Origin: a virus | Virus record (IMG/VR): IMGVR_UViG_3300021976_000010 | Coordinates: 1-64,000 of that record | DNA: 64,000 nt | Direction: 5' to 3' (one strand) | Shown here: positions 57,266-64,000 of the stretch, in pieces | How the letters are laid out: each line of letters starts with the position of its first letter | How positions within the stretch are numbered: the stretch's first letter is position 1 | Notes under the pieces: generated by a model | What the model saw: the letters and a program-made list of their open reading frames with translations, nothing else | What the model was told of the DNA's origin: nothing | Databases searched by the model: none | Program-made: the position numbers and the translations under genes

Positions 57266-57834
57266 ATCTCGCGGAAGACCCACGCGCGGCGGGCGAGATC
57301 CGTCGCTATCACACATGGGCCGTGCACTCCGACCAGACTGTCGGGCTGCACACGTGGCAGATACTGCGCATTCTGCTGACGGTGTGGCCGAACTGCCCTC
57401 GCAACGTGATAGTGTACGGCATCATTCACGACGCCGGTGAGATGAGTGGTGACATTCAGTATCCATTCAAGATCCTGTTTCCTGAACTGCGAGCCGGCGC
57501 CGACAAGGCCGAGAATCACGTCCGCGACATGCAGAGAAAGGGCATCGGCGCACCACCAGAACCACACCCGCTGTCAGTCTTCGAGAAAGCGGTGTTCAAG
57601 TGCTGTGATAACCTCGACATGTGGGAATATGGCCTGCGCGAAATGAACATGGGCAACCTGTACGCCGGTATCATCGTCGAGCGAATGGCGGCGGCGGTTG
57701 CCGAGAACGTGTCGTCGATCAGCGGCATGTTCAACTCTAACAATCGTCAGGCCCTCCAGAATCCTGACGTCAACGCGAACATCCACAAGTACATGCAAAC
57801 CCGTTTGAAAATGGAGACTATCGATGGCAAGTGA
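57262..57834 (+). CDS. HD-domain nucleotidase (YfbR/HDDC2-like), 190 aa
   Basis: The start is in an ATGA overlap. The HD motif is complete: RRYHTWAVHSDQTVGLHTW (H30) and IIHDAGEMSGDIQYPFK (H56, D57, E60, D64), with a late CDNLDMWEYGL aspartate. YfbR-like enzymes dephosphorylate deoxynucleoside monophosphates. Phages that replace thymine often destroy host dTMP this way, so the enzyme is likely to lower the dTMP or another dNMP pool while the synthase homologue next door makes the replacement. Confidence 0.8.
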   Translation: MNLAEDPRAAGEIRRYHTWAVHSDQTVGLHTWQILRILLTVWPNCPRNVIVYGIIHDAGEMSGDIQYPFKILFPELRAGADKAENHVRDMQRKGIGAPPEPHPLSVFEKAVFKCCDNLDMWEYGLREMNMGNLYAGIIVERMAAAVAENVSSISGMFNSNNRQALQNPDVNANIHKYMQTRLKMETIDGK

Positions 57835-59257
57835 CGACATGAACCACATGGAACATCTCGAGAGCGTGGCGCTCTCAGACTGTGCAGTGCTGCAATCGAA
57901 GGAGGCGACCTATCAAGGGTCGTGGAAGCGAGCGGGTGGCGTCAGCGCGTGGTTCATGGCACGGCGCAATCTCGATCGGTTGATAACGATGATGGCGCCG
58001 AAACAGTTTCCGGATCATATCACGACGCAGCAGAACGTCATGGATACGCTGAGTGCCGTGGACAACATCGTTCACTACGCTGGTAACGTGCGCGGCCTGC
58101 CCGGTAGCATCGAGGCCACGCGTCAGATCCTCGCGATGCTCGGTGATCGCTTCACTGCCAATGACATCTTCGCCAAGATCAGAGCGAACCCGGGCGGCGA
58201 AGATGGCACCGTGCTCGCCATTGTCCGAGACGCGCGGCGCTACTTCATGCTCGTCGAGGCTGAGATGATCGCCGAGGGCGTCGTAGAGCCCGAGTCCAAG
58301 ACGTACGAGCAAGAGGCCAATGTCTACGTCACACCGGAGACGGACATCTACCAACTCATCGCGGACGAGAAGAGCATACCGCGCGAGGAGGTCAAGCGAC
58401 TCATCCACGAGCTGTTCTACAATACACCGCCGGCTCCCCCGCCTCCTCTTACCACTCCAATCGACGTCACAATTTGCGTTGCGGTGGGTAATGACGGTGA
58501 GCCTGCTCACGAGTACGTGTTTCAGAAATGTACGAGTGTGAGTCTGGACAGTGAACCGGGCAAGCTTCGTGTCTCGATCACACCGCAGCGATCGTTAGGC
58601 GGGGGATACGCAGTGGAACAGGCCGCGCGTCACAAGGAGGGACCGCCGTGGCTCGATAAGATTGGCGGACGGCTACAAATTGGTGACTTGTGCACGTGGA
58701 TGCGGCCTGAGGATGGTGCCACGTTCGTCGTCGAGCTTCACGCTGTGGAAGGGGGCCTGCCCGTGGTGAAGGGTGAGCCAGCGGTGCCAGCAGAGGGGCG
58801 CAGGCTGTCGAGCTGGTCGCAGCTACGCTATGCGGTAGAGAACAAGCGTCGAAGGTTCTTCGCTGACGGTGGTAGTCAGCACTCGTCGATGATACCGTGG
58901 GAGATCCCGGGGTCTTATCACGAGACGATCAAGGCTCGCATCGGCGACGAGATCGATCTGTGGTGGAGGCAGATGACACCCGGCATGTGGCGTCTGTATC
59001 CAGTTGTTCTGACGCGAAGCATACCGCGGGAACTACGGGACATCTTCGAACTTGCGCCTGGAATCAGCAGCACTTGGGTTCTACGTCTCAGCCTTCTACC
59101 GCCCGGCTTGCGTGATGAGTTCCCACGCATACAGGTCGAGATGAATGACAAGGAGTATGATCTGTCGCCATCCGATTTCAAGTTCATGTATCGGCGCGTC
59201 GGTGACAAGTGGGTCGTACGCGACGAGTACCGCGAAGAATGGGGTGTCGAGGCGTGA
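57824..59257 (+). CDS. Two-part hypothetical protein, 477 aa
   Basis: ATG 57824 overlaps the HD gene by 11 bases. The N-terminal part has LQSKEATYQGSWKRAGGVSA, then WFMARRNLDRLITMM, similar to the SWk..GG..A...ar..DR pattern of nucleotide-modification-associated domain 1 (Nmad1). A helical repeat and a proline-rich linker (APPPPLTTP) lead to a beta-rich C-terminal part. It may be an accessory of the modification pathway. The Nmad-like resemblance is tentative. Confidence 0.55.
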   Translation: MASDDMNHMEHLESVALSDCAVLQSKEATYQGSWKRAGGVSAWFMARRNLDRLITMMAPKQFPDHITTQQNVMDTLSAVDNIVHYAGNVRGLPGSIEATRQILAMLGDRFTANDIFAKIRANPGGEDGTVLAIVRDARRYFMLVEAEMIAEGVVEPESKTYEQEANVYVTPETDIYQLIADEKSIPREEVKRLIHELFYNTPPAPPPPLTTPIDVTICVAVGNDGEPAHEYVFQKCTSVSLDSEPGKLRVSITPQRSLGGGYAVEQAARHKEGPPWLDKIGGRLQIGDLCTWMRPEDGATFVVELHAVEGGLPVVKGEPAVPAEGRRLSSWSQLRYAVENKRRRFFADGGSQHSSMIPWEIPGSYHETIKARIGDEIDLWWRQMTPGMWRLYPVVLTRSIPRELRDIFELAPGISSTWVLRLSLLPPGLRDEFPRIQVEMNDKEYDLSPSDFKFMYRRVGDKWVVRDEYREEWGVEA

Positions 59258-59439
59258 CACAGGTCATATTCGCATGGCTCTACTACGGCACGGCGGTCTT
59301 TTTCCTGCTCGTCGTGCCGTACTTCGTCTATGAAAAGAACGGGAGCCAGACAGCGGCCTTGCTCTCGTTCTTTGTTGTTCTTCTGATATCGCTGCAATAC
59401 TATCAAGCACTGAGAAAGTTGATATGGTCAAGTCTGTAA
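59254..59439 (+). CDS. Small two-helix membrane protein, 61 aa
   Basis: GTG 59254 overlaps the preceding stop (GTGA). Helices at about 3-24 (VIFAWLYYGTAVFFLLVVPY) and 34-52 (ALLSFFVVLLISLQYYQ) are linked by a short polar turn. The end overlaps the polymerase gene by 16 bases. Function unknown. Confidence 0.6.
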   Translation: MTQVIFAWLYYGTAVFFLLVVPYFVYEKNGSQTAALLSFFVVLLISLQYYQALRKLIWSSL

Positions 59440-61568
59440 AACCGCGGCGACAGGTGATGAACCCGGATCAGATACCACTCATCACACCAGACAGCGCGTG
59501 GACGGTGCCGACGGAGCTCCCGGATCTCAGTCGCATCGACGCCATCGCCATTGACACTGAGGACTACGATCAAGGGCTGCTCGATGGGCGCGGCCCGGGC
59601 TGGGCATTCAAGTCCAAGTCTTCCGGGGGCTACTTGGCAGGCGTGAGCGCGGCGTGGTGGCAGGATGGCGAGGTGCGCAGCATCTATGTTCCCATCAACC
59701 ACCCTGATACCAACTGCATCGATCTATCACGGGCGAAGAAGTGGGTCGCGCATCTACTGAACCGCAAGAAGGGACAGCGAGCTATCTTCTGCAATGCCGA
59801 CTTTGATCTTGGCTGGATCGAGAATTCAATCAGCGGCCTTGGCATCGCACTTCCCGACGGCGAATTCATCGACGATGTCGGTGCGCAGGCCATGCTCATC
59901 GACGAGAATCGCAGGGCCAAGAAGGGGCAGACATCGGCCTATTCCCTCGACGCGATCGCTGAATGGTGCGGCGTCGAGATGAAGGACGAAGTGGCGCTTC
60001 GCGAGGCCGCCGCCGCGTATGGATACAAGGGAAAGGATGTCAAGAGGTTCATCGCGAAGCTGCCCGCGCGCTACGTTGGTCCATACGCGGAACAGGACGC
60101 CCGCTCCACGCTGCTCGCGCACGAAGTAATGGTGCCAATCATCGATGAACAGGAACTCAACGACGCATACGACCTCGAGATGGGGCTCGTGCCAGTAGTA
60201 CACGCCATGCGGAAGCGTGGCATACGTGTCAACGAAGACCGGCTCTGGCAGCTTCACGATAACCTCATGGATCAGCACCAGAAAGCGTGCGACAAGATAT
60301 ACGACATCACGAAGATGCGTGTATCCATTGATGAAATCAGGCAGAAAGACTGGCTCATCAGGGTCTGTGATATGCACGGCATCACCGAGTATATCACTGG
60401 AGAAAACGCGCTCGGTGAGAACGAGACCGAGTTCACCAAGAACTGGATGCGCGCGTCGCAGCATCCGCTGCCCCGGGCAATCGCAGAGGCAAAGCAGTGT
60501 CACGAGGCCGCCACGAAGTTCGTGAAGACCTACCTCATCGACTCTATCGTGGACGGGCGCATCCACGCGAACATCAACCAGTTCAAGACGGAAGACGGCG
60601 GCACCAAGACGCACCGTTTCTCCTATTCCGATCCACCATTGCAGCAGATGCCGAGCCGGCCAGACCCTGTCGAGGGCTGGTTCATCACTGAATTCATCGC
60701 GGCGGCAATCCGCACCGCATTCGAGCCCGAGCCGGGGGAGCTATGGTTCGCCCCCGATTATTCGCAGCAGGAATACAGGCTCATCGTTCACTACGCATAT
60801 CTCATGGAATGTGCCAAGGCCGACGACGCCGTGCGAATGTATCTCGAGGACCCGAACACCGACTTCCACAATCTGGTGGTCGCTCTCACTGGCCTAACGC
60901 GGCGCAGGGCAAAGGACGTGAACTTCGCCAAGGCGTATGGAGCCGGCATTAAGAAGTTTGCGTTGATGACAGGAATGTCACTAGAAGAAGCCGAGAAGGT
61001 GATGGGGCAGTACGATAGGGAAATGCCGTTCGTCAAGGAGCTCAACGATATTTGCGATCGCAGCGCGGCCGAGCGTGGTTACATACGCATGATCGACAAG
61101 GCGCGTTCGCACTTCGACGAATGGGAGCCGCGTTGGTTGGACCGCTCCGAGCGTCAGCGTGGGTACGCCGAGTACTTCGCGATGAACCCGTGTCGCCACG
61201 AAGAAGCGCTCGAACGCTGCGAAACGAAGAATCACCCGTGGTTCAAGAAGGCACTGCGCCGCGCAGATACACGCAAGGCGATGAATCGTCTCATTCAGGG
61301 CAGTGCAGCGAGACAGACGAAGCGCGCGATGCTGTCGTGTTGGCGCGCGGGATATCTCGCGATGCTGCAAATGCACGATGAACTCGCATTCTCTCTGATG
61401 AAAGAGAAAGACGGAAAGATCATCGGTGAAATAATGCGCAACGCTATCAAGATCAGTGTGCCGATGCGCGTCGACGAAGAATATGGCGAGACTTGGGGAA
61501 CGGCAAAATACGCGTTCGCAGACGCGCGCAGGGCGGGCAAGGGTGCCGCGCCCGCGCTGGCGGCCTAG
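59424..61568 (+). CDS. Family A DNA polymerase with 3'-5' exonuclease domain, 714 aa
   Basis: The exonuclease domain has IAIDTEDYD (D44, E46), FCNADFDLGWI and EQDARSTLLA. The polymerase palm and fingers show motif A FAPDYSQQEYRLIVHY (D445), motif B RRRAKDVNFAKAYGAG and motif C LQMHDELAFS (D652). DYSQQEYR replaces the usual DYSQIELR, and phenylalanine is kept at the ddNTP-discriminating site. The length is typical of phage PolA. Modified-base phages often carry such enzymes. ATG 59424 is used; ATG 59457 is possible. Confidence 0.92.
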   Translation: MVKSVKPRRQVMNPDQIPLITPDSAWTVPTELPDLSRIDAIAIDTEDYDQGLLDGRGPGWAFKSKSSGGYLAGVSAAWWQDGEVRSIYVPINHPDTNCIDLSRAKKWVAHLLNRKKGQRAIFCNADFDLGWIENSISGLGIALPDGEFIDDVGAQAMLIDENRRAKKGQTSAYSLDAIAEWCGVEMKDEVALREAAAAYGYKGKDVKRFIAKLPARYVGPYAEQDARSTLLAHEVMVPIIDEQELNDAYDLEMGLVPVVHAMRKRGIRVNEDRLWQLHDNLMDQHQKACDKIYDITKMRVSIDEIRQKDWLIRVCDMHGITEYITGENALGENETEFTKNWMRASQHPLPRAIAEAKQCHEAATKFVKTYLIDSIVDGRIHANINQFKTEDGGTKTHRFSYSDPPLQQMPSRPDPVEGWFITEFIAAAIRTAFEPEPGELWFAPDYSQQEYRLIVHYAYLMECAKADDAVRMYLEDPNTDFHNLVVALTGLTRRRAKDVNFAKAYGAGIKKFALMTGMSLEEAEKVMGQYDREMPFVKELNDICDRSAAERGYIRMIDKARSHFDEWEPRWLDRSERQRGYAEYFAMNPCRHEEALERCETKNHPWFKKALRRADTRKAMNRLIQGSAARQTKRAMLSCWRAGYLAMLQMHDELAFSLMKEKDGKIIGEIMRNAIKISVPMRVDEEYGETWGTAKYAFADARRAGKGAAPALAA

Positions 61569-61570
61569 CA

Positions 61571-61620
61571 CCTGCCCGGGGCCGCCCGGGGCCGCCCGGG
61601 GCCGCCCGGGGCCGCCCGGG
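61571..61620. repeat. 10-bp GC tandem repeat
   Basis: GCCGCCCGGG occurs four times in perfect tandem at 61581-61620, preceded by the one-copy variant CCTGCCCGGG at 61571-61580. Each unit contains the CCCGGG palindrome. Related sequence lies at 3231-3248 and 38796-38816. Confidence 0.9.
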
Positions 61621-61774
61621 GGCCGCTCCCAGCTGCCCCGGCACCCCTTGATACCAGTGCGACGACCCTCCGGCGGCCCATATTTGGCCAGCCATGCGTC
61701 CAGCCTCCAGCCTAGTACCCTACAGCCTCCAGTCCACGGACCGGCCCTACGGCCCTCTGGAGGGCTCCATGGAC

Positions 61775-61804
61775 TGTTTACTATTTGTTAACCATATTTG
61801 GTTG
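61775..61804. promoter_or_regulatory. AT-rich patch with dyad
   Basis: TTTACTATTTGTTAACCATA and the following TTTGGTTG stand out in a very GC-rich region. AACCA-TATT-TGGTT is an inverted repeat with five-base arms. An origin-melting element or promoter is possible; neither is proven. Confidence 0.4.
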
Positions 61805-62190
61805 TAGGCTGCACAAGCGCGCGTGCGCGTATATAGTGTCCATAGGTTACTCCACCGGCCTTGGTTTGCAGCCCCCTAGTTTTGGGCATGGCCCTAACGG
61901 CAACGCCAGCCGCTAGCCTTGTGGCCCCTAGCGGGCTCCACTCAGACGCGGCTCCGCGCATGTGGCAAGGCAAAACGGTGGCGCGGCGGGTAGAACGGCT
62001 CCCCAACAGTTTATTGCGCAAGCATAACGTTGGCCCCTAGCAAGGGCCACGGCGCATGCAAGGGGCCGCGCTGGTTTCCCGGGTCGTTAGTAGCAAGCCG
62101 CATCCTGTAGGACAGTGGCTTGCCGAAGGCATCACAACATCAAGGCAGCGCCGTCATATACCGCGCTGGCATATTGCAAGTTCACCACGG

Positions 62191-62217
62191 AGCGGCCCGG
62201 TCATACACCGGGCCGCT
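62191..62217 (+). terminator. Perfect hairpin before the right-end gene cluster
   Basis: AGCGGCCCGG (62191-62200) pairs with CCGGGCCGCT (62208-62217) around TCATACA. It is followed by TGATGG rather than U-residues and stands 20 bases before the leader of the next gene. It may block read-through from the polymerase operon. Confidence 0.5.
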
Positions 62218-62236
62218 TGATGGTGCACTATCGCAC

Positions 62237-62259
62237 CGCGTCGAAGAGGAGTACACGCA
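62237..62259 (+). promoter_or_regulatory. Conserved leader and ribosome binding site, copy 1
   Basis: CGCGTCGAAGAGGAGTACAC plus GCA lies directly before ATG 62260. AGAGGAG is the Shine-Dalgarno, with an eight-base spacing to ATG. The same 23 bases precede the genes at 63021 and 63348, and a near copy precedes 63664. Confidence 0.8.
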
Positions 62260-62544
62260 ATGGCCAAGGCTAAACGCAAACGAAAAATGCTAATTCGAGA
62301 TGAACATCACCAATCTATGAAGAACACCGCAATGAGCTTCAAGCAAATCGACAAGCAAATCGCCGACCTCAGCAAGTCGGTGACGGTCATACGCCGCAAG
62401 CTTGACACGCTGTATCGACGCTATGACAACGATCTCGGCGATGTAGCGGTGCTTGAACACGAAATTTGGCTTTACGAACGCCGCGTTCACAAGATCGTCG
62501 ATCTCGGCATGCGGCTCGGCGACTACGGCAGCGACTTTTCGTAG
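62260..62544 (+). CDS. Basic helical protein, 94 aa
   Basis: The gene starts directly after the conserved leader. The N-terminus MAKAKRKRKM is very basic; the rest is helical and coiled-coil-like (AMSFKQIDKQIADLSKSVTV; HEIWLYERRVHKIVDLGMRL). A DNA-binding or structural accessory is possible. It is the first of five small genes with individual leaders and hairpins. Not recognised. Confidence 0.7.
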   Translation: MAKAKRKRKMLIRDEHHQSMKNTAMSFKQIDKQIADLSKSVTVIRRKLDTLYRRYDNDLGDVAVLEHEIWLYERRVHKIVDLGMRLGDYGSDFS

Positions 62545-62554
62545 TTCATCGACA

Positions 62555-62574
62555 CTGCGCAGTTCGCTGCGCAG
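62555..62574 (+). terminator. Hairpin with TTCG loop
   Basis: CTGCGCAG (62555-62562) pairs with its copy CTGCGCAG (62567-62574; the arm is self-complementary) across a TTCG tetraloop, an unusually stable RNA hairpin. It lies ten bases past the stop of the preceding gene without a U-run. Confidence 0.5.
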
Positions 62575-62634
62575 CACGATGCACTCACAGAGGCATCCGA
62601 CGGCAATCACGCCGTTCGTGTAATGGAGAGTACC

Positions 62635-62937
62635 ATGTCTGCTAAGAAAACCGTTGCCAAGTCCGCCGCCCGCACCTCGAAGAAGGTTGCGAAGGTTGCC
62701 AAGAAGGCCGCAGCGAAGAAGGCCGCCGCGACCAATGCTCGTCGCCTGATCACCGATGACTTCGCGATCAAGGTGCTCAGCAAGGTGAACCCCTTCACCG
62801 GCGAAGTGCAGAAGAAACATGCCGCCGCTGTGCTGGCGTCAAAGACGGTTGCCGAAGCCAAGAAGAAGGGTGCCGATTCGTGGACGGTTCGCGAGCTCGT
62901 CAACCGCAAGATCATCAGCGTGGCCAAGGCCGCCTGA
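62635..62937 (+). CDS. Histone-like lysine/alanine-rich protein, 100 aa
   Basis: ATG 62635 is preferred to ATG 62623 because GGAG at 62625-62628 then has a normal spacing. The first 40 residues (SAKKTVAKSAARTSKKVAKV, then AKKAAAKKAAATNARR) resemble the tail of histone H1-like proteins and should bind DNA. The rest (FTGEVQKKHAAAVLASKTVA) is a small helical domain. It could compact DNA or modulate host transcription. It does not carry the leader found at its neighbours. Confidence 0.7.
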   Translation: MSAKKTVAKSAARTSKKVAKVAKKAAAKKAAATNARRLITDDFAIKVLSKVNPFTGEVQKKHAAAVLASKTVAEAKKKGADSWTVRELVNRKIISVAKAA

Positions 62938-62960
62938 TCACCAAGCGTCTCTATCAACTT

Positions 62961-62984
62961 GGGCGGCCCGCGAATGGGCCGCCC
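62961..62984 (+). terminator. Hairpin terminator candidate
   Basis: GGGCGGCCC (62961-62969) pairs with GGGCCGCCC (62976-62984) over GCGAAT, followed by GCGATCTTTC. The moderate U-content makes termination possible. It precedes the next leader copy. Confidence 0.5.
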
Positions 62985-62997
62985 GCGATCTTTCAAC

Positions 62998-63020
62998 CGC
63001 GTCGAAGAGGAGTACACGCA
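62998..63020 (+). promoter_or_regulatory. Conserved leader and ribosome binding site, copy 2
   Basis: Identical to the copy at 62237-62259 and also preceded by AACC. It ends directly at ATG 63021. Confidence 0.8.
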
Positions 63021-63317
63021 ATGTCTACCAGCTATCCCACACTACAACGCGTTCTCGAGATGATGCTCAATGATCAGGGCATGGATACATCGTCTGTCAC
63101 ATTCGACAGTATCGATTGGACCGATGAGCGTGCACCTAGCAACGATTTCGTGCAGCTCGACCGTGTCGAGGCCGCGCTGGCCACGCTGTCGAACGAAGAA
63201 CTCGAGACCCTCGCCATCGGCGATCAAGAAGACTGGCCCGTCATCATGGTCAAGTTTCCCGATGAAGCTGAAATGGTGCACATCGCCCTCGAGTGCATGT
63301 TCGGGGCAACTGCCTAA
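63021..63317 (+). CDS. Acidic hypothetical protein, 98 aa
   Basis: This acidic, helical protein (VLEMMLNDQGMDTSSVTFDS; LSNEELETLAIGDQEDWPVI) starts right after the conserved leader. Its high negative charge (DNA-mimic-like) and early-type control region would suit an anti-defence protein, but no family is recognised and the charge alone is weak evidence. Confidence 0.7.
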   Translation: MSTSYPTLQRVLEMMLNDQGMDTSSVTFDSIDWTDERAPSNDFVQLDRVEAALATLSNEELETLAIGDQEDWPVIMVKFPDEAEMVHIALECMFGATA

Positions 63318-63324
63318 TATCAAC

Positions 63325-63347
63325 CGCGTCGAAGAGGAGTACACGCA
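63325..63347 (+). promoter_or_regulatory. Conserved leader and ribosome binding site, copy 3
   Basis: Identical to copies 1 and 2 and immediately upstream of ATG 63348. It starts only eight bases after the previous stop, so there is no room for a separate promoter and translation control is the likely function. Confidence 0.8.
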
Positions 63348-63578
63348 ATGTCTGCATCGCAACACGCCAAGTTCGAGAATGTCAAGGGTTACGCCACCTA
63401 CGAAAACGCAATGAAGCGCGGACAGGCTGTCGCCGACGCGCGCAAGGACATCAGCTATCGCTGGGTCGTCATCGCGCTGCCCAATGGTAGGTTCACACCA
63501 TGCGTCATCTGCAATAACAACGTGCCCGGCGGCCCGGGCAACTTCATCGGTGAAGTCAACGTCTGCATCATCAACTGA
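63348..63578 (+). CDS. Hypothetical protein, 76 aa
   Basis: A small mixed protein (YATYENAMKRGQAVADARKD; YRWVVIALPNGRFTPCVICN) with a CVICN pair. Its R.V.I.LPNGRF.P......N........NF.G pattern is unlike anything I can name. It follows leader copy 3 directly. Confidence 0.7.
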   Translation: MSASQHAKFENVKGYATYENAMKRGQAVADARKDISYRWVVIALPNGRFTPCVICNNNVPGGPGNFIGEVNVCIIN

Positions 63579-63601
63579 GGAGGTAGTTGAGTTTATCCAC
63601 G

Positions 63602-63621
63602 GTGCGGCCTGCGGGCCGCAC
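63602..63621 (+). terminator. Hairpin in the right-end cluster
   Basis: GTGCGGCC (63602-63609) pairs with GGCCGCAC (63614-63621) around TGCG. No U-run follows. TTATCCACG at 63593-63601 just before it is a near match to a DnaA box. Confidence 0.45.
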
Positions 63622-63642
63622 AAGGATGCACTCATGCATCAG

Positions 63643-63663
63643 CCTCGAAGAGGAGTACAGGCA
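63643..63663 (+). promoter_or_regulatory. Conserved leader and ribosome binding site, diverged copy 4
   Basis: CCTCGAAGAGGAGTACAGGC plus A stands directly before ATG 63664. It keeps TCGAAGAGGAGTACA but differs at the ends from the three identical copies. Confidence 0.75.
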
Positions 63664-63954
63664 ATGTCAAACCGTCAAGAGAATCCGCACCACAAGCAGA
63701 GCGACGGCGCAGGCTTCAACCGTCTACGCGCCGAACAAGAAAAGCGCGTCGAGTTCACGCGTCTGTGTCAGCAGTCGCACCCGTCGTGCGCCATTCACAT
63801 CGATCAGGTGCGTGAATACGCTGGCGTTCAGATCGCGTTCTACCGCGTTGTCAGCACCGGGCAGTTCAAGTTCGAGCATGCCCGTATCGCCGTGTTCAAG
63901 TTCGGCGGTAGCAAGTGGATCAAGGAAACCGATATCATCGCAGCACAAGCCTGA
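63664..63954 (+). CDS. Hypothetical protein, 96 aa
   Basis: Starting after leader copy 4, the protein has a polar basic N-terminus (HHKQSDGAGFNRLRAEQEKR), a C..S HPSCAIH pair, and a beta-rich C-terminal half (VQIAFYRVVSTGQFKFEHAR). A histidine/cysteine zinc site is possible. Unknown function. Confidence 0.7.
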   Translation: MSNRQENPHHKQSDGAGFNRLRAEQEKRVEFTRLCQQSHPSCAIHIDQVREYAGVQIAFYRVVSTGQFKFEHARIAVFKFGGSKWIKETDIIAAQA

Positions 63955-63964
63955 GGAGGGCACC

Positions 63965-64000
63965 ATGTCACGGAAAAATTCCACCCGCACCAATGCCGTC
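63965..64000 (+). CDS. N-terminal start of a truncated gene
   Basis: GAGGAGGGCACC precedes ATG 63965, a strong ribosome binding site. Twelve codons (MSRKNSTRTNAV) are visible before the window ends. The basic serine/threonine-rich start gives no family. Confidence 0.6.
   Translation, partial: MSRKNSTRTNAV

Larger units (their letters stand above)
61569..62259. other. Long noncoding region with GC tandem repeats and an AT-rich patch
   Basis: 691 bases without a credible gene follow the polymerase. The first part holds a 10-bp tandem repeat; then come CCTAGTA (61711-61717), repeated CAGCCTCCAG, and an AT-rich stretch at 61775-61804 with GTTAACCATATTTGGTT. A hairpin and the leader of the next gene end it. 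Termination of the long operon, promoters for the right-end genes and possibly a replication origin could all lie here. No tRNA was seen. Confidence 0.7.

Noticed and set aside
61456-61791. Plus-strand ORF running over the 10-bp tandem repeats
   Set aside because: It encodes repeated Pro/Gly/Ala units from the repeat and starts inside the polymerase gene.
61569-62259. tRNA genes in the long intergenic region
   Set aside because: No acceptor stem with a GTTCRANNC T-loop and anticodon arm could be assembled; the GC hairpins are simple inverted repeats.
1-64000. CRISPR array
   Set aside because: The repeats seen are too few, too short or directly before start codons; there is no regular repeat-spacer pattern.
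1-64000. Integrase, excisionase or repressor indicating a temperate phage
   Set aside because: No tyrosine or serine recombinase motifs and no clear repressor were found, though small unknown proteins could hide one.

Overview
The window looks like most of a tailed double-stranded DNA phage genome with a long non-contractile (siphovirus-type) tail. It has high G+C (roughly 60 percent by eye), tightly packed genes joined by ATGA or GTGA overlaps, strong GGAG-type ribosome binding sites and no host-like genes. No integrase, repressor or tRNA gene was recognised, so it reads as a lytic phage of a GC-rich, probably proteobacterial host; the host call is inference. Both ends cut through genes. The first 38 bases are a perfect palindrome, which may be a contig-end artefact.

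Layout: (1) 1-2772, rightward small early-type genes, including a pyrimidine-dimer glycosylase-like protein. (2) 3260-6117, a leftward operon of small genes with a PD-(D/E)XK nuclease, a homing-endonuclease-like protein and a lipoprotein. (3) 6577-38521, the rightward late operon: NusG-like factor, terminase, a portal with an Acb1-like anti-CBASS phosphoesterase domain, MuF-type protein, a five-gene tailoring cassette (ATP-grasp, methyltransferase, three glycosyltransferases), protease/scaffold, capsid, tail tube, tail assembly chaperone, tape measure, baseplate, fibres, muramidase, overlapping spanins and membrane proteins. (4) 38829-40349, a leftward SNF2 helicase. (5) 40778-61568, a rightward replication and DNA-modification operon: AEP-type primase, Nudix, HAD, UvrD helicase, DnaQ exonuclease, a base hypermodification protein, a TET-associated-type glycosyltransferase, two GT-B glycosyltransferases, radical SAM/SPASM, a UDG-like protein, a dUMP-type thymidylate-synthase homologue, an HD nucleotidase and a family A DNA polymerase. 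(6) 62260-64000, small rightward genes, each with nearly the same leader.

How it works together: the synthase homologue, HD nucleotidase, hypermodification protein, glycosyltransferases and radical SAM enzyme are best read as a pathway that makes a modified pyrimidine (probably from 5-hydroxymethyl-dU) and decorates it with sugars, protecting phage DNA from host nucleases. The Acb1-like domain on the portal would add protection against cyclic-nucleotide immunity. The separate cassette in the head operon may decorate the virion or supply the same DNA pathway.

Genome punctuation is systematic. Both divergent junctions (about 6.1-6.6 kb and 40.35-40.78 kb) share an element of about 75 bp and a DnaA-box-like site. 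The three operon-end junctions (2.8-3.3, 38.5-38.8 and 61.6-62.3 kb) are noncoding GC-rich islands sharing GCCGCCCGGGG-type and CCTAGTA motifs. All function calls come from reading the sequence and remembered family features; no database search was run.
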